From: a virus
DNA: 21,765 bases
Virus record (IMG/VR): IMGVR_UViG_3300004805_000042
Coordinates: 1-21,765 of that record
Reading direction: 5' to 3' (one strand)
Shown here: positions 6,835-13,409 of the stretch, piece after piece
Layout of the letters: every line of letters starts with the position of its first letter
Numbering within the stretch: position 1 is the stretch's first letter
Program-made: the position numbers and the translations under genes
The notes under the pieces: model-generated
The model's database searches: none
What the model saw: the letters and a program-made list of their open reading frames with translations, nothing else
Told to the model about the DNA's origin: nothing

Positions 6835-7290
6835 TCACTCGCCCTTTGACTCGAGGTCTTCGACGGTGAGTTCGGCGGCGGTACGCTCTTCAGGGTCTCG
6901 AATCGTTCCGAGCCACACCCGACGGCCCGGGCTCGTGAGCTTGAACGCTTCGGCGTAGTTCGTCGACCTCTTGACGAAGTGCCCGCCTTTGAGGTGTCCG
7001 AGCCCCTCGAGCTTGCGCGTGTACTGGCGCACGGTGATCACCGAGAGCCCCGTTCGATCGACCAACTGAGAGACGGTGAGCGGGACCGTGAGCGACTTCC
7101 CGAGCGCGTCGCGCACAAGAGCCTGACCGTGTGGCTCGGTGAATTCTCCCGTTCCGACCTCGGCTCGACGCATATTGATCAGGCTCTCGACGGCGAGAGC
7201 GAGATCCGGGATTTTCCGCGCTTTCGCGTAATTCTCGAGCCAGGTCAAAGAATCGTAGGAAATGCTGATTTCGAGGGTTTTTCGGTTCAT
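6835..7290 (-). CDS. Winged-helix transcriptional regulator, first gene of the leftward operon (151 aa)
   Basis: Residues 71-99 (LTVSQLVDRTGLSVITVRQ and following) form a clear helix-turn-helix and lead into a wing-like segment (GHLKGGHFVKRST). The N-terminal 45 residues (TLEISISYDSLTWLENYAKA) may be a strand-helix dimerisation or ribbon-helix-helix unit. It is promoter-proximal in the long leftward operon, with AAAGG six to seven bases before ATG 7290, and faces a control region containing inverted and direct repeats, so autoregulation or early/late switching is likely. The regulated genes are inferred. Confidence 0.75.
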   Translation of the reverse strand: MNRKTLEISISYDSLTWLENYAKARKIPDLALAVESLINMRRAEVGTGEFTEPHGQALVRDALGKSLTVPLTVSQLVDRTGLSVITVRQYTRKLEGLGHLKGGHFVKRSTNYAEAFKLTSPGRRVWLGTIRDPEERTAAELTVEDLESKGE

Positions 7291-7358
7291 TTTGGGCCTT
7301 TCTAATTCGAGGAAATTCGAAAACGGCGGTTTCTCAACTTTCCCGCCAGACTCTAAGA

Positions 7359-7388
7359 TCTATATCACCCCTTCTTTCTATATGTAAA
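7359..7388 (-). promoter_or_regulatory. Probable promoter of the leftward early operon
   Basis: Minus strand TTTACA (7383-7388, five of six matches to TTGACA), 18-base spacer, TATAGA (7359-7364). Transcription would start near 7351 and leave a leader of about 60 bases ending with AAAGG before ATG 7290. The spacer contains AGGGGTGA, which also occurs in the class I leaderless promoters. Confidence 0.5.
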
Positions 7389-7396
7389 GAGAGGAA

Positions 7397-7416
7397 GGTA
7401 ATAGAGGGTAATAGAG
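7397..7416. repeat. Tandem 10-base direct repeat
   Basis: GGTAATAGAG occurs twice head to tail, immediately upstream of the -35 of the leftward promoter. One helical turn apart, these could be an activator or regulator binding pair. Confidence 0.6.
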
Positions 7417-7603
7417 AGTGCGCGCGAACTTCTGAGAAACCGTCGTTTTCGATTTTCGGGTATTTTCGGCGCGAGAAATGTCGCGGAAAATGCCGCCCGG
7501 GCTCATTTGATCAGGGTCTCGCACGCGCAACCCTTCGAGATTATTCGGGAATGATTTCCTCGGATTAATTCGACCTGATCAGGCGCTTGCGTAAGCGCCG
7601 AGA

Positions 7604-8128
7604 ATGAGTCACCCTAGCTCTATGTCTTCGCAATTCAAGCGCGATCAAGTGCAGATCCGCGACCCCGTGACCGGGCACCTCAAGAAAGGTTCGCGATTGA
7701 ATCCGAGCGGGCGAAATGGTTCGCGCTCGCCTTTGTGGAACATGCTCGATCAAATGCTCGGTGACAACGCCGTCGAGTGTTACGTGTTCGCGGCGAACGT
7801 CATGAGAGGCACCGCAAGCGGACCCGCGCGAAAACCCGCGCCAGGTGAAGACGTTTCGAGCGCGGCCCTGATCCCTCTCGTTCCGCCCACAATTCGAGAG
7901 CGGCTCGACGCGGCGCAATGGCTCGCCGAGCAACGCAACGGGCGCGCACCTTCGACGACCTCGCTCGAATTGTCGGGCTCGCTCGAGTTGCCGAACGTGC
8001 GGATCAATCCCGAGAAGCTCACCGACGACGAACTCGAGCGGCTCGAGGCTCTCACGTTGAAGGCGCTCGAGACGGGCGAAACGGTCGACGGTGAGTTCGT
8101 CGAGAGCCCGCCGAAGGCGCTCCCGTGA
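7604..8128 (+). CDS. Terminase small-subunit-like protein (DUF5681-like)
   Basis: 174 residues, first gene of the rightward packaging/head block. The N-terminal part (DPVTGHLKKGSRLNPSGRNG) resembles the basic G-x-S/N-P-x-G-R segment of DUF5681 proteins, and the centre (TIRERLDAAQWLAEQRNGRAP, then a LELSG motif) matches the helical region common to small terminase-like proteins of this group; LTDDELERLEALTLKAL is a typical C-terminal helix. Small terminases recognise the packaging site and load the large subunit. ATG 7604 is used; ATG 7622 (MSSQFKRDQ) is equally possible because neither has a Shine-Dalgarno. Assignment rests on pattern and position before the large terminase. Confidence 0.6.
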   Translation: MSHPSSMSSQFKRDQVQIRDPVTGHLKKGSRLNPSGRNGSRSPLWNMLDQMLGDNAVECYVFAANVMRGTASGPARKPAPGEDVSSAALIPLVPPTIRERLDAAQWLAEQRNGRAPSTTSLELSGSLELPNVRINPEKLTDDELERLEALTLKALETGETVDGEFVESPPKALP

Positions 8129-8217
8129 GCGTCGTTCTCGTGTTCGCGGTGTGCGCCCTGGCGGTGCTCGCTTTCGACTTGGGAGACCCGCCAGGGCCGC
8201 CAGGCGTGCCCGCTTAG
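8125..8217 (+). CDS. Possible 30-residue membrane peptide
   Basis: A GTG in a GTGA overlap with the previous stop, with GAAGG eight bases upstream, opens a 30-residue frame: a hydrophobic segment (VVLVFAVCALAVLAF) followed by a short Pro/Gly tail. It would be a single-span peptide. Its TAG overlaps the TAA of the convergent minus-strand gene. Coupling and ribosome site support translation, but the size makes it uncertain. Confidence 0.4.
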   Translation: MSVVLVFAVCALAVLAFDLGDPPGPPGVPA

Positions 8218-8426
8218 ACCTCTTCACCGATCAGGTCGGGGCGCTTCGCGGCGATGATCGCGCGGGCGTGCATGAGACCACACGAGCACGCGCCCTCCCG
8301 TTGCGACCATGAACCGTTACAGGCCGACGCGTGCGCCGCGCTCGGCTCCCACGCGAGAAGCGTCGCGAATTCGGTTTCGGTGATCGTCTCGAGGTTCATC
8401 GCCTTGATTTGTTCGTGCGTGGTCAT
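8214..8426 (-). CDS. Small cysteine-containing protein, last gene of the accessory array (70 aa)
   Basis: ATG 8426 lies seven bases from a -10 hexamer with no Shine-Dalgarno, so translation should be leaderless. The sequence (MTTHEQIKAMNLETITETEF) has an N-terminal helical half, then C-containing segments (SACNGSWSQ, GACSCGLMHARAI) that could bind a metal. No family is recognised. It converges on the small-terminase unit. As a separately promoted small gene opposite to structural genes it may be an early accessory or host-takeover gene; that is inference. Confidence 0.65.
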   Translation of the reverse strand: MTTHEQIKAMNLETITETEFATLLAWEPSAAHASACNGSWSQREGACSCGLMHARAIIAAKRPDLIGEEV

Positions 8427-8433
8427 GACGAAT

Positions 8434-8462
8434 AGATAACTCGGTTCGGGTGGGTTTGTCAA
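8434..8462 (-). promoter_or_regulatory. Leaderless-type sigma70 promoter, class II spacer
   Basis: Minus strand TTGACA (8457-8462), 17-base spacer aacccacccgaaccgag, TTATCT (8434-8439), attcgtc, ATG 8426. The -35 overlaps the U-tract of the upstream terminator. Confidence 0.85.
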
Positions 8463-8499
8463 AAGAAAAGAGCGGGCTCGAGCGATTTCTCAAACCCGC
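8461..8499 (-). terminator. Intrinsic terminator between accessory genes
   Basis: Minus strand GCGGGTTTGAG (8489-8499) pairs with CTCGAGCCCGC (8472-8482) through 11 base pairs including two G-U pairs, six-base loop, then a U-rich tail TCTTTTCTTTT. It ends the 8758-8516 gene and its tail is shared with the next -35 box. Confidence 0.75.
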
Positions 8500-8515
8500 C
8501 CCTAATTTCGGTCGC

Positions 8516-8758
8516 TTAGATCTCTTCGTAGCGAACGACGCCCTCGGCTTCGAACATCGGGCCGTTCAGACCGCGAACGAACGGCGCGCCGTCGATCTCA
8601 GGGCGAATCGGGAGCCGAACCGAGCGCTTCACCTTGCCCGTGAACTCCCACCCGCGCACGTTGCACGCGGGCTCGAGGTTCTCGAAGGCAACACGGATCG
8701 TGCCCTGGCTCTTCGTGACGATTACGGCGGCGGTTGCGGTCGGGTTTGCGTTGGTCAT
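8516..8758 (-). CDS. Small beta-rich protein of the accessory array (80 aa)
   Basis: Leaderless-type start at ATG 8758 (MTNANPTATAAVIVTKSQ). The protein looks like a small all-beta fold (AAVIVTKSQGTIRVAFENLE, WEFTGKVKRSVRLPI) with a single cysteine. No family is recognised. It has its own promoter and terminator and so forms an independent transcription unit. Function unknown. Confidence 0.68.
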   Translation of the reverse strand: MTNANPTATAAVIVTKSQGTIRVAFENLEPACNVRGWEFTGKVKRSVRLPIRPEIDGAPFVRGLNGPMFEAEGVVRYEEI

Positions 8759-8765
8759 GAGCTAG

Positions 8766-8794
8766 TTATAAATCGGTTCGGGTGGGGTTGTCAA
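8766..8794 (-). promoter_or_regulatory. Leaderless-type sigma70 promoter, class II spacer
   Basis: Minus strand TTGACA (8789-8794), spacer accccacccgaaccgat (17 bases), TTATAA (8766-8771), ctagctc, ATG 8758. The -10 differs from the other copies but spacing is exact. Confidence 0.85.
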
Positions 8795-8803
8795 ACTTAA
8801 TTC

Positions 8804-8835
8804 GACGGGCTCGGTTGATTTCTCTCGAGCCCGTC
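8804..8835. terminator. Hairpin between accessory genes, possibly bidirectional
   Basis: GACGGGCTCG (8804-8813) and CGAGCCCGTC (8826-8835) form a perfect ten-base-pair stem with a 12-base loop. On the plus strand it is followed by TTTTC, on the minus strand by an AU-rich stretch before the next -35, so it could stop transcription either way. Confidence 0.6.
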
Positions 8836-8847
8836 TTTTCGGTCGGC

Positions 8848-9051
8848 TTACTTGAGCCCGTTCACGCGGCAAAAGGACTCGAACGCTTCCGACGCTTCGG
8901 CGAGATCCTTCGAGGGGCCGCCGTTGAACGCCGCGAAGCCGCGAAGCTCTTTCAGGGTCTCGCGTTCCTGGCGGGCGAACGCCTCGAGGCGGGCGCGGTT
9001 GTTCTTCAGGTCTTCAGTGATGCGAGCGAGGCGGGCGGTTGCGTTGGTCAT
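8848..9051 (-). CDS. Small helical protein of the accessory array (67 aa)
   Basis: Leaderless-type start at ATG 9051. Residues 5-40 (LARITEDLKNNRARLEAFAR and on) are predicted helical with heptad-like leucines, so a short coiled coil or helical hairpin is likely. No family is recognised. The first codons (ATG ACC AAC GCA) are shared with the neighbouring array genes because the duplicated promoter cassette extends into the coding start. Function unknown. Confidence 0.68.
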   Translation of the reverse strand: MTNATARLARITEDLKNNRARLEAFARQERETLKELRGFAAFNGGPSKDLAEASEAFESFCRVNGLK

Positions 9052-9058
9052 GACGAAT

Positions 9059-9087
9059 AGATAACTCGGTTCGGGTGGGTCTGTCAA
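9059..9087 (-). promoter_or_regulatory. Leaderless-type sigma70 promoter, class II spacer
   Basis: Minus strand TTGACA (9082-9087), spacer gacccacccgaaccgag, TTATCT (9059-9064), attcgtc, ATG 9051. Confidence 0.85.
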
Positions 9088-9098
9088 ACGTAATTCGA

Positions 9099-9125
9099 CG
9101 GGCTCGGTCGATTTCTTCGAGCCCG
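9099..9125. terminator. Hairpin downstream of the first array gene
   Basis: CGGGCTCG (9099-9106) and CGAGCCCG (9118-9125) form an eight-base-pair stem with an 11-base loop related to the hairpin at 8804-8835. It lacks a good U-tract, so it may be a terminator remnant or a repeat-borne structure. Confidence 0.45.
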
Positions 9126-9140
9126 CCTGATTTCGTGCGC

Positions 9141-9440
9141 TTACAGGCTCGTATCGAGCCCGGTCAGATCCTTGAACACGAGCGCCAGGTTTTCCGCGTA
9201 CACGTCCGAGACGGGCTCGAGGGTCTCGAAGTATTTCGGCGCGGGGCGGCGCTTGTACGCGGTGACCGTGTACGTGTCCGAAGCCTCGAGAGTGATCTTC
9301 ACCGTCCACACCTTAGAAATGCGCGGGAGCTTCATTGTCAGGCTCGAGGCTTCGGCGGTGAGCGAGTGAGCGCCCGTCATTGCCAGGAAGCGGTTACCGC
9401 CGAGTTGCTCGAGAATGGTCGTCGCGATCGCGTTGGTCAT
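9141..9440 (-). CDS. Conserved small phage protein with QLGGxxFxxMTGA motif (99 aa)
   Basis: Leaderless-type start at ATG 9440. Residues 10-24 (LEQLGGNRFLAMTGA), the central WTVKITLEASDTYTVTAY and the C-terminal VYAENLALVFKDLTGL match a pattern I know from small hypothetical proteins in many phages and mobile elements, where its function has not been settled. It is the promoter-proximal gene of the antisense array between the two terminase genes, with its own promoter. Recognition of the family pattern is good; function is unknown. Confidence 0.78.
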   Translation of the reverse strand: MTNAIATTILEQLGGNRFLAMTGAHSLTAEASSLTMKLPRISKVWTVKITLEASDTYTVTAYKRRPAPKYFETLEPVSDVYAENLALVFKDLTGLDTSL

Positions 9441-9447
9441 GACGAAT

Positions 9448-9476
9448 AGATAAATCAGTTCACCCCTAAGTGTCAA
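9448..9476 (-). promoter_or_regulatory. Leaderless-type sigma70 promoter, class I spacer
   Basis: Minus strand TTGACA (9471-9476), spacer cttaggggtgaactgat, TTATCT (9448-9453), attcgtc, ATG 9440. Identical to the copy at 6376-6404 over the whole element. Confidence 0.87.
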
Positions 9477-9490
9477 GTGCTCATGATCGA

Positions 9491-9527
9491 AAATCGACCG
9501 ACGCGGCGCGGCATGGTAAATCGACCG
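9491..9527. repeat. Direct repeat of AAATCGACCG before the terminase gene
   Basis: The 10-mer occurs at 9491-9500 and 9518-9527, immediately before terL. The same word on the other strand lies upstream of two minus-strand promoters (9105-9114, 18974-18983), so it may be a regulator site. Confidence 0.5.
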
Positions 9528-9528
9528 C

Positions 9529-11028
9529 ATGCCCGCTATTGAGCTTGACCAAAACGATCTAACTCGCTTGTCCGCTGAACGAATGAAGCGCTCGTTCGCG
9601 CTCTTCGTGAAACGAGCATGGTCGCGAATCGACCCCGCCCCGCTCGTGTGGAACTGGCACCTTGACGCGTTGTGCTCGTGTCTTCAGGCGGTGACCGAGG
9701 GGCGCGTTCGAGAGTTGCTGATCAACATTCCGCCAGGGCACGCGAAGAGCTTGATCGTTTCGGTGCTTTGGCCAGCATGGGCATGGGCGCGCAAACCAGA
9801 ATGGTCGGTGATCTTCGGCTCGTATGAACTCGGGCTCGTGACTCGTGACGCGGTGAGAACGCGAACCCTCGTTGAAACCGAATGGTACGTTCGCCATTTC
9901 CGCACGGACTCGAGCGGCGGGGTCGCGTGGGATTTCGCCGACGATCAAAACCTGAAGAAGTTCTATAAGAACACGCTCGGCGGGGCGCGCACGGGAACGA
10001 GCGTCGGATCAGGCACGGGTTATCGAGGTGACGCGCTAGTCGTCGACGACGCGATTTCGGCCGACGACGCTCACTCGGAAGTCGAGCGCGTGAAGGCAAC
10101 GCGTTGGTTTTTCGAAACCATGTCGAGCCGCTTCAACGATCAGGCGAACGCGGTTCGAGTCGTGATCATGCAACGACTTCACGAAGCCGATCTCTCAGGT
10201 GAGATCCTGAAACGCGGCGGCTTCGAGCACTTGAACCTTCCGAGCGAGTTCAACCCGAAACGGCGCGCACACGTTCGAGCGCTCGACGGTTCGACTGTGT
10301 TCGTCGACCCGCGCACCGAAGCGGGCGAGTTGCTCTTTCCCGCGAAGTTCTCTCGAGCGGTTCTCGCGCAAGCGAAGAAAGACCTCGGCTCTTACGGGTA
10401 CGCGGCGCAACATGATCAGGAGCCGAGCCCCGCCGAGGGCGGCTTACTGAAACGTTCGTGGTTCACGCGCCGTTACTTGCGCCCGGGCGAGACCGCTCAA
10501 CTCGGCTTCGAGTGCGCGCCCTTGCCCGCGAAGTTCGACATGATCGCTCTCGTCACTGACGCCGCGTTCAAGAAAACCGAAACGAGCGACCGCGTAGCGT
10601 GCGGCGTCGTCGGTCGCAAGGGTCCGAATCTCTACTTGCTCGCGCTCGTGTGGGATCGAATGAGCTTCACCGAGACCCTTCAAGCGATCCGCGCGTTGCG
10701 TGCGAAATGGAAACCGTTCGAGATCGCGATCGAAGACAAGGCGAACGGCTCGGCGATCATCGAGATCCTGAAGAAAGAGTTTCCAGGCGTGATCCCGATC
10801 GAACCCGAGGGCGGGAAGGAAGCGCGCATTTCGGCCGCGTCGCCGATGATCGAGGCGGGCAATTTGTTTCTTCCGCTCGCCGACGAATGGGTCGGACCGT
10901 TGATCGAGGAAGCGGCCGCGTTTCCGAACGGGCGCAATGACGACGGGATCGATATGCTCGCGTATGCGATCAACCGCTACCTGACACGCTCGAATCTCGC
11001 GAGGCTTGAAGCCCTGGCGTCGCGCTGA
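9529..11028 (+). CDS. terL: Terminase large subunit
   Basis: 499 residues, a normal length. The ATPase domain shows a Walker A-like NIPPGHAKS at 66-74, Walker B ALVVDD at 169-174 and the coupling motif VVIMQRLHEADL at 211-222. The RNase H-like nuclease domain shows D344 (VTDAAF), E402-D403 (AIEDKANG) and D475 within the DDGIDMLAY segment. The enzyme cuts concatemeric DNA and pumps it into the prohead through the portal. ATG 9529 has no Shine-Dalgarno; GTAAAT lies seven bases upstream, the same spacing as the -10 boxes of the leaderless promoters. The small-terminase-like gene is upstream, separated by the minus-strand accessory array, and the portal follows after a structured intergenic region. 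Confidence 0.95.
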   Translation: MPAIELDQNDLTRLSAERMKRSFALFVKRAWSRIDPAPLVWNWHLDALCSCLQAVTEGRVRELLINIPPGHAKSLIVSVLWPAWAWARKPEWSVIFGSYELGLVTRDAVRTRTLVETEWYVRHFRTDSSGGVAWDFADDQNLKKFYKNTLGGARTGTSVGSGTGYRGDALVVDDAISADDAHSEVERVKATRWFFETMSSRFNDQANAVRVVIMQRLHEADLSGEILKRGGFEHLNLPSEFNPKRRAHVRALDGSTVFVDPRTEAGELLFPAKFSRAVLAQAKKDLGSYGYAAQHDQEPSPAEGGLLKRSWFTRRYLRPGETAQLGFECAPLPAKFDMIALVTDAAFKKTETSDRVACGVVGRKGPNLYLLALVWDRMSFTETLQAIRALRAKWKPFEIAIEDKANGSAIIEILKKEFPGVIPIEPEGGKEARISAASPMIEAGNLFLPLADEWVGPLIEEAAAFPNGRNDDGIDMLAYAINRYLTRSNLARLEALASR

Positions 11029-11270
11029 TAGAACGCGCTCACGGCCGACGGGCGTTCAAGTTGCCAACGCTTCGAGCGTTGCCCTTGCTTCTCTCGAGAG
11101 CTTCGATGTACCGTCCCGAGCGGACCCCTCTAGCGGGGTCGGGTGCGTGCTCCCGCACCCGAGGGCACACCCGCGCTACGCGTGCGGGGCTAGGAATCGC
11201 GTAGGGCAAGACGCTTCGGCGTCGCGTGTGGTCACCGAGCGCGCCCGTTTCGGTGGCGCTTTTCTCTTTC
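11029..11270 (+). ncRNA. Candidate structured noncoding RNA between terminase and portal
   Basis: No convincing gene lies here. Consecutive perfect hairpins are readable: CAACGCT/AGCGTTG (11065-11081, loop TCG), GACCCC/GGGGTC (11123-11140), CGGGTGCG/CGCACCCG (11140-11161), CCCGC/GCGGG (11170-11188), GACGC/GCGTC with a UUCG tetraloop (11210-11223), then a terminator-like stem. It could be a phage small RNA, a structured portal leader or packaging-related DNA. It does not fold as a tRNA by eye. Confidence 0.4.
11238..11269 (+). terminator. Terminator-like hairpin before the portal gene
   Basis: AGCGC (11238-11242) pairs with GCGCT (11256-11260), with two further C-G pairs inside, followed by TTTTCTCTTT. 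An alternative stem CACCGA/TCGGTG (11233-11255) overlaps it. Confidence 0.5.
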
Positions 11271-11290
11271 GACGTGCTACGTTCGAACTC

Positions 11291-13057
11291 ATGGCACCTC
11301 GAAAGAAGTCAAGCCAAAACGATCGCCTTTCGTCCGTGTCCCGCGCCGACGGGTGGGAAAACCTTTTGACGGGCGTCGGGACCGCGCGCGACAAGCGATC
11401 GTCTCTCGTTCCCGTTCCCGCCCCGCTCTCGTATGCCGACGCCCTTTCGCTCTACAGGGCGACCGACACGGGCGCTCGAATCGTCGACATTCCCGCCGAG
11501 GAAATGACGCGCGTCGGGTGGGATCTTCGCATTCCCAACGATCACGAGAGCGCGGAAGCCATCGGCTCGAAGCTCGACGATCTCGACGCGGTGAACAAGA
11601 TTCAAGATCTCGTGAAGAAAACGCGTGCCTTCGGCGGGGCGATCGCTCTCGTCGGCGCGCAAGACGGGTCGACCGACTTTTCGAAACCGCTGAACGAGAA
11701 AGCGATTCAAGACGTTCAGTTTCTCACCGTGTTCGACCCGAGCGAGGTCTCGGTTCGAGATTACGTCGGGCAACTCGGCGATCGAGACTACGGCAACCCG
11801 AATAGCTACTCGATCCATCCGAAGATCATGAGCGCGGGAATCGGCGCGAACCTGATTAACGTGCATGCGTCGCGTGTGCTCTTGTTCAGGGGTCCGAACA
11901 TTTCGCGACTTCAAATGTCGGCGAACAACTCTTTCGGTGATTCGATTTTCGATCTCACTTGGAAGGTGATCGCCGACTTCGACTCGAGCTATTCGAACGC
12001 GGGCGCGCTGATTCAGGATTTCGCGCAAGCGGTGTTCAAGATCAAGGGGCTCGCCGAAGCGGTCGCGGGCGATCGCTCGGACCTGATCAAAAAGCGGCTC
12101 GAGATCATGGATCTCTCGCGCTCGGTTCTTCGTGCCCTGGCGCTCGACGCCGACGGCGAAGACTTCGAGCGCAAGTCGACGCCGATCTCGGGTCTCGCCG
12201 AACTGATCGACCGCTTCGCGATCCGCCTGGCGGCCGCGACGCGTATTCCCGTGACCGTTCTCATGGGTCAGTCGCCCGCTGGTTTGAACGCCACGGGAGC
12301 GAGCGACATTCGGATCTTCTACGACTTCATTTCGAGTCAACAAAACTCGCTCATTCGGAAGCCCCTCGAGCGCCTGATTCGGCTGATCATGCTCTCGAAG
12401 AGCGGGCCGACGAAGGGCGTCGAGCCTGAGAATTGGGCGCTCGAGTTCCGCCCGTTGTGGCAACCGAGCGAGCAAGAGCAAGCGACGACGCGTCAGACCA
12501 TGGCGAACGCCGACGCGATCTACATGACGAACGGGGTTCTTTCGGCCGACGAGGTTCGAAACGCTCGCTTCGCTGGCGATCGCTACTCGGTCGAAACCGC
12601 GATCGAAGCCGACGACGGGGCCGACACCGAAGCCGACAAGCTTGCCGAAGCCGAGGGCGTGACCCGTGGCGTCGACGCGAACGGCGACCCGATCGAGGTC
12701 AAGCCAGGCGAGACCGCACCGAAGGGAGCGCCCGGTATGCCCGCCCCCGCTGGCGGCGGCGACGTCAAGGTTCAGGATCTCGCGATGAACGGCGCGCAAG
12801 TCTCGAGCCTGATCGAGATCGTTCGCGCGTACCACGCCGAAGAGATCCCGCGCGAGAGCGCGCTTGCGATCGTGAAGACCGCGTTCAGGCTCTCAGACGA
12901 CGAAGCGGCCGCGATCATCGGACCCGAGAACTTTCAGCCGAAGGAACCGCCCGCGCCCGTGATCGGCGGCGGGTTCGGCGGCCCGAAACTCCCGGGGCAA
13001 CCGAAGCCCGGTCAACCCGCAACCCCGAAGCCCGCGCCCCCTGGCGTGAAGGAATGA
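11291..13057 (+). CDS. Portal protein (DUF1073-type)
   Basis: 588 residues from ATG 11291; the frame is open further upstream, but that part has unlike composition and would overlap terL. The segment SLYRATDTGARIVDIPAEEM, the KTRAFGGAIALVG motif, the AATRIPVTVLMGQSPAGLNA stretch and the following IRIFYDFISSQQ are characteristic of DUF1073 (Phage_portal_3-like) portals. Twelve copies form the ring at the capsid vertex through which DNA is packaged. The C-terminal 100 residues are an acidic, Pro/Gly-rich extension ending in a PKPGQPATPKP-like tail that follows a short helical domain. There is no Shine-Dalgarno at the start. Confidence 0.9.
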   Translation: MAPRKKSSQNDRLSSVSRADGWENLLTGVGTARDKRSSLVPVPAPLSYADALSLYRATDTGARIVDIPAEEMTRVGWDLRIPNDHESAEAIGSKLDDLDAVNKIQDLVKKTRAFGGAIALVGAQDGSTDFSKPLNEKAIQDVQFLTVFDPSEVSVRDYVGQLGDRDYGNPNSYSIHPKIMSAGIGANLINVHASRVLLFRGPNISRLQMSANNSFGDSIFDLTWKVIADFDSSYSNAGALIQDFAQAVFKIKGLAEAVAGDRSDLIKKRLEIMDLSRSVLRALALDADGEDFERKSTPISGLAELIDRFAIRLAAATRIPVTVLMGQSPAGLNATGASDIRIFYDFISSQQNSLIRKPLERLIRLIMLSKSGPTKGVEPENWALEFRPLWQPSEQEQATTRQTMANADAIYMTNGVLSADEVRNARFAGDRYSVETAIEADDGADTEADKLAEAEGVTRGVDANGDPIEVKPGETAPKGAPGMPAPAGGGDVKVQDLAMNGAQVSSLIEIVRAYHAEEIPRESALAIVKTAFRLSDDEAAAIIGPENFQPKEPPAPVIGGGFGGPKLPGQPKPGQPATPKPAPPGVKE

Positions 13058-13061
13058 ACGA

Positions 13062-13394
13062 ATGAATCCGAAGATCGACGCACTGATCACCGCCGTTCTC
13101 GCATACGCCGACGCGAACCCCGTCGCCCCGCCGCAAGGCGTGACCGACACACCGCAAGAGGCTCTCGATCGCGCACGCGCCGACGCGCTCTCGCTCGCCG
13201 TTGTGCGGCTCGTGAAGCGCTACGCGAATCAGCAAGCGGTCGACGAGATCCCGTTGCTGATCTCTTCGCTTCGTCGGCTCTCGACGCGTCACACCGCGCT
13301 CGACGTTGTTCTGAACAACGCGCGTCAAGCAACGATCACCGCGAACGCAACGGCGATCGCCGCTTCGGTCGCTTCCGCCAACGTCGCCGAGTAA
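13062..13394 (+). CDS. Small helical phage protein after the portal (110 aa)
   Basis: ATG 13062 with AAGGA about nine bases upstream, four bases after the portal stop. Almost entirely helical (MNPKIDALITAVLAYADANP, then ARADALSLAVVRLVKRYANQ), with an Ala-rich C-terminus. No family is recognised. Its place directly after the portal suggests a small head or connector-associated protein, but that is inferred from position only. Confidence 0.75.
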   Translation: MNPKIDALITAVLAYADANPVAPPQGVTDTPQEALDRARADALSLAVVRLVKRYANQQAVDEIPLLISSLRRLSTRHTALDVVLNNARQATITANATAIAASVASANVAE

Positions 13395-13409
13395 CGAAAG
13401 GGTTCCACC

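Larger units (their letters stand above)
7318..7451. repeat. 19-base inverted repeat flanking the early promoter
   Basis: CGAAAACGGCGGTTTCTCA at 7318-7336 and its reverse complement at 7433-7451 match at 18 of 19 positions. The arms are 96 bases apart and bracket the predicted leftward promoter, as expected for paired operators or a looping repressor. Confidence 0.7.
7291..7603. other. Divergent control region between early and packaging genes
   Basis: 313 bases without a gene, locally AT-rich at 7337-7416 compared with its surroundings. It holds the probable promoter of the leftward operon, a long inverted repeat, a tandem 10-base repeat, and a perfect small hairpin GGCGCTT-gcgt-AAGCGCC (7582-7599) just before the first rightward gene. 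A replication origin here is possible because the phage has its own primase-helicase, but no iteron array proves it. Confidence 0.6.

Noticed and set aside
11006-11290. N-terminal extension of the portal frame back to 11006
   Set aside because: It would overlap terL and run through the hairpin-rich intergenic DNA; the portal family N-terminus begins naturally near ATG 11291.
11029-11290. A tRNA gene in the terminase-portal gap
   Set aside because: No acceptor stem with a correctly spaced T-arm (GTTCGAA at 11281 lacks a paired stem) could be assembled.
11309-12835. Long minus-strand open frame (508 codons) opposite the portal gene
   Set aside because: It is antisense to a clear portal gene, is Arg/Asp/Val-rich low-complexity sequence and has no family features; long antisense frames are expected at this GC content.
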